DNA of 8,921 bases from Gemmatimonadota bacterium (GTDB taxonomy: Bacteria > Gemmatimonadota > Gemmatimonadetes > JACCXV01), in NCBI GenBank assembly GCA_013696835.1, contig JACCXV010000071.1, positions 1 to 8,921 of the forward strand, in the 5' to 3' direction. The notes below the pieces were generated by a model that searched no databases, was not told where the DNA came from, and was given only the letters and a program-made list of their open reading frames with translations. How positions within the stretch are numbered: the first letter of the stretch is position 1; the number at the start of each line of letters is the position of its first letter. Position numbers and translations under genes: made by a program. Below are positions 1 to 8,921 of this stretch, piece by piece.

Positions 1-15
1 CTTTGAAGTTTACAG

Positions 16-46
16 GGGCGCCGCTCTGGCGTCAAGCGCGGCGCCC
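16..46 (-). terminator. Possible terminator-like or processing hairpin after rpoC
   Basis: The arms at 16-24 (GGGCGCCGC) and 38-46 (GCGGCGCCC) form a perfect 9-bp GC stem. One mismatch and two more pairs continue inside, leaving a 7-nt loop. It begins 8 nt after the rpoC stop codon. In the direction of transcription it is followed by CTGTAAACTTCAAAG, which is not a U-tract, so classical intrinsic termination is doubtful. It could be a processing site, a pause, a 3'-end stabiliser, or the boundary before a downstream rpsL-type operon that is outside the window. Confidence 0.45.
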
Positions 47-54
47 ACTCGTCG

Positions 55-4212
<4,158 letters not shown>

Positions 4213-4218
4213 GTTGCG

Positions 4219-4224
4219 ACCTCC
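4219..4224 (-). promoter_or_regulatory. Ribosome binding site of rpoC
   Basis: A strong GGAGGT lies 6 nt upstream of the GTG at 4212 (transcript strand). It is the closest match to a full Shine-Dalgarno sequence among the three genes whose starts lie in the window and supports the GTG start. Confidence 0.85.
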
Positions 4225-4274
4225 GATGTACGTGGCCGATCACGCCCCTGCCTCAAGCGTTCCAAACTCGTTGA

Positions 4275-4284
4275 TCTGTACAGA
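4275..4284. repeat. Perfect 10-bp palindrome TCTGTACAGA
   Basis: This sequence is its own reverse complement and lies in the rpoB-rpoC spacer, about 63 nt upstream of the rpoC start. It could be a binding site for a dimeric regulator, but one 10-bp palindrome in 180 nt may also arise by chance. No regulator is assigned. Confidence 0.4.
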
Positions 4285-4291
4285 CGTGTCT

Positions 4292-4310
4292 CAAGCGGCT
4301 CGGTCGCTTG
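4292..4310 (-). other. Small RNA hairpin in the rpoB-rpoC spacer
   Basis: CAAGCG at 4292-4297 and CGCTTG at 4305-4310 form a 6-bp stem with a 7-nt loop on either strand. There is no run of T after it in the direction of transcription, so it does not look like an intrinsic terminator. It might be a processing or pause site, or have no function. Confidence 0.35.
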
Positions 4311-4365
4311 TGATGTACTTCCTCGAGCGGTGATGCCCGTACAGCGCATTCCGCCGGAGGGAACA

Positions 4366-4378
4366 GCCGGCCGCCGGC
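4366..4378 (-). other. GC hairpin just downstream of the rpoB stop
   Basis: GCCGG at 4366-4370 and CCGGC at 4374-4378 form a 5-bp all-GC stem with a 3-nt loop, 14 nt after the rpoB TAG. The surrounding GGCCGG-rich sequence allows several alternative pairings. There is no U-tract, so termination here is unlikely. Confidence 0.35.
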
Positions 4379-4392
4379 CCGGGTCCGCCGCG

Positions 4393-8187
<3,795 letters not shown>

Positions 8188-8247
8188 GGGCACTCGCTCC
8201 TCTCGAGGTTGGGCCCTCACGGACGTACAGCTGCCGACCCTCCCCGC
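8188..8247 (-). other. rplL-rpoB intergenic spacer (60 nt)
   Basis: This short spacer carries the rpoB ribosome site and several tiny restriction-site-like palindromes (CAGCTG, GGGCCC, CTCGAG). I see no stable hairpin and no terminator or attenuator. In E. coli the equivalent spacer is about 320 nt and carries an attenuator and an RNase III site; there is no space for that arrangement here. Confidence 0.6.
8197..8204 (-). promoter_or_regulatory. Ribosome binding site of rpoB, decides the start
   Basis: The transcript reads GAGAGGAG, with AGGAG at 8197-8201, 9 nt before the GTG at 8187. The same core and spacing are seen at rplL. For the GTG at 8193 the gap is only 3 nt, and for the ATG at 8178 it is 18 nt. 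The upstream GTG at 8220 has only a G-rich stretch about 17 nt before it. Confidence 0.7.
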
Positions 8248-8655
8248 CTACTTGAGCTCCACCGCACCGCCGGCGTCCTCGAGCCTCTTCTTCATGTCCT
8301 CCGCCTCCGCCTTGGTCACGCCCTCCTTCACCGTCTTGGGGGCGCCGTCCACCAAATCCTTGGCCTCCTTCAATCCCAGGCTCGTCAACTCGCGAACGAC
8401 CTTGATCACCTGGATCTTCTTGTCGCCGCCCGACTTCAGCACCACGTCGAACTCGGTCTTCTCCTCGACAGGCGCCGCCGCGGCCGCGGCGCCTGCGCCG
8501 CCTGCCGGGCCGGCCATCGCCACCGGAGCGGCCGCCGACACTCCGAACTTCTCCTCCATGTCCTTCACCAGGTCCGCCAGCTCGAGCACGCTCATGCTGC
8601 CGATCGCCTCGAGAAGCTCTTCCTTGGAAATCCTCATCCTCGTCTCGGTTGCCAT
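8248..8655 (-). CDS. rplL: 50S ribosomal protein L7/L12
   Basis: Stalk protein of the large ribosomal subunit, 135 residues, a little longer than the usual 120-130. It dimerises, binds L10 and recruits elongation, initiation and release factor GTPases. Residues 1-39 form the helical dimerisation and L10-binding domain (core LLEAIGSMSVLELADLVKDM). Residues 40-65 form a flexible Ala/Gly/Pro hinge. Residues 66-135 are the globular C-terminal domain, with the factor-binding face VIKVVRELTSLGLKEAKDLV at 83-102, including Lys85, Arg88, Gly94, Leu95 and Lys99. The ATG at 8655 is preferred because GAGGAG sits 9 nt upstream. An in-frame ATG at 8664 directly abuts that ribosome site, and the ATG at 8637 has no usable one. 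Stop is TAG. It lies between the putative rplJ and rpoB, the standard order. Confidence 0.98.
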   Translation of the reverse strand: MATETRMRISKEELLEAIGSMSVLELADLVKDMEEKFGVSAAAPVAMAGPAGGAGAAAAAAPVEEKTEFDVVLKSGGDKKIQVIKVVRELTSLGLKEAKDLVDGAPKTVKEGVTKAEAEDMKKRLEDAGGAVELK

Positions 8656-8664
8656 GCGCTCCAT

Positions 8665-8670
8665 CTCCTC
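8665..8670 (-). promoter_or_regulatory. Ribosome binding site of rplL
   Basis: The transcript reads GAGGAG here, 9 nt before the ATG at 8655. This places the start at residue MATETRM and rules out the upstream in-frame ATG at 8664, which abuts the site with no spacing. Confidence 0.8.
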
Positions 8671-8706
8671 GGGTTGAACGGACGGACGTGGGTACGGACC
8701 GGGGTG

Positions 8707-8921
8707 CTACGCTCCGGCGGAAGGGTCGGGTGCGGGCTCCGCCGGCACGGCATCGGCCTGGTCGCCACCGCCCGGGCCACCGGCCTCAGCGGCTCCGGCC
8801 CCGGCTCCCCCGGCCTCAGCGACTCCGGCCTCGGCACTCGCCTCGGCGGCCCCCGCCTCGGCGCCGCCTGCCTGGGTGCCACCCGCCCCGGCGCTCACCT
8901 CGGCGGCACCCCCCTCGGTGC
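8707..8921 (-). CDS. rplJ: C-terminal tail of ribosomal protein L10 (partial, runs off window)
   Basis: The frame is open from the window edge to a TAG stop at 8707-8709 and gives at least 70 residues made almost only of Ala, Gly and Glu with some Pro and Asp. Ten-residue imperfect repeats are visible, for example AEAGVAEAGG followed by AGAGAAEAGG. None of the conserved L10 fold (rRNA-binding domain and L12-binding helix) lies inside the window, so the identity rests on position: the gene immediately before rplL in this operon is normally rplJ. Ala/Glu/Pro-rich C-terminal extensions of L10 are known in several high-GC lineages. A low-complexity tail of this type is probably disordered and exposed near the stalk base. 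Alternatives are a small extra ORF or another protein ending here; sequence upstream of 8921 would decide. It ends 51 nt before rplL. Confidence 0.75.
   Translation of the reverse strand, partial: TEGGAAEVSAGAGGTQAGGAEAGAAEASAEAGVAEAGGAGAGAAEAGGPGGGDQADAVPAEPAPDPSAGA
8780..8830. repeat. Imperfect 30-bp-period direct repeat in the rplJ tail
   Basis: Positions 8780-8800 and 8810-8830 match at 20 of 21 bases; the only difference is G versus A at 8791/8821. The 30-bp period keeps the reading frame, so each unit encodes ten residues ending in AEAGG on the minus strand. Looser copies of the same GC-rich words continue toward 8860. This looks like in-frame slippage expansion of a low-complexity coding tail. 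Confidence 0.8.

Larger units (their letters stand above)
4213..4392 (-). other. rpoB-rpoC intergenic spacer (180 nt)
   Basis: No plausible gene lies here. The spacer holds a short GC hairpin just after the rpoB stop, a 6-bp hairpin at 4292-4310, a 10-bp palindrome at 4275-4284, three related words (CTCAAGCG at 4252-4259 and 4290-4297, CTCGAGCG at 4322-4329, plus-strand reading) and the rpoC ribosome site. I see no convincing promoter and no hairpin followed by a U-tract, so rpoB and rpoC are probably co-transcribed. The spacer is longer than the roughly 80 nt in E. coli. Confidence 0.7.

Noticed and set aside
4366..4378. Terminator between rpoB and rpoC
   Set aside because: The stem is short, there is no U-tract, and beta and beta' are needed in equal amounts, so a full stop here is implausible.
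8780..8830. Possible CRISPR-like or mobile repeat
   Set aside because: There are only two good copies, they are adjacent with an in-frame 30-bp period, and they lie inside a low-complexity coding tail with no spacer structure.
8634..8882. 82-residue minus-strand frame across the rplJ tail and the rplL start
   Set aside because: It is an out-of-frame reading, Arg/Pro-rich, overlapping the rplL start and the Ala/Gly tail frame that ends properly before rplL. No ribosome site supports it.

Overview
The window is the distal part of a bacterial ribosomal protein / RNA polymerase operon, all on the minus strand. In transcription order (high to low coordinates) it holds the 3' end of a gene taken to be rplJ (L10), then rplL (L7/L12), rpoB (beta) and rpoC (beta'). 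The coding frames are intact and there are no mobile elements, tRNA or rRNA genes, CRISPR arrays or foreign genes.

Layout: 8707-8921 is a low-complexity Ala/Gly/Glu tail that stops just upstream of rplL. It is assigned to rplJ by position, because no conserved L10 sequence lies in the window. A 51-nt gap leads to rplL (8248-8655), and a 60-nt gap to rpoB (4393-8187). A longer 180-nt gap holds small hairpins, a 10-bp palindrome and short repeated words, and leads to rpoC (55-4212). The last 54 nt downstream of rpoC contain a strong GC-rich hairpin without a U-tract.

Organism: the DNA is strongly G+C-rich, and the antisense frames are open in the way such genes produce. Beta carries the SI2-type insertion and a reduced SI1 region, and beta' carries an SI3-type insertion inside the trigger loop. 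These insertions point to the Gram-negative side of the bacterial tree, not to Actinobacteria or Firmicutes. The beta' N-terminus resembles, from memory, high-GC soil and subsurface phyla such as Gemmatimonadota, Acidobacteriota, Methylomirabilota/Rokubacteria or Eisenbacteria. This placement is tentative.

How the genes work together: L10 and L7/L12 form the ribosomal stalk that recruits translation GTPases. Beta and beta' form the catalytic core of RNA polymerase. Co-transcription couples the supply of both machines.

I do not see a new biological system here. The points that deserve a second look are modest: the repetitive L10 tail, the long rpoB-rpoC spacer, the terminal hairpin, a trigger-loop substitution, and TAG stops on three consecutive genes.
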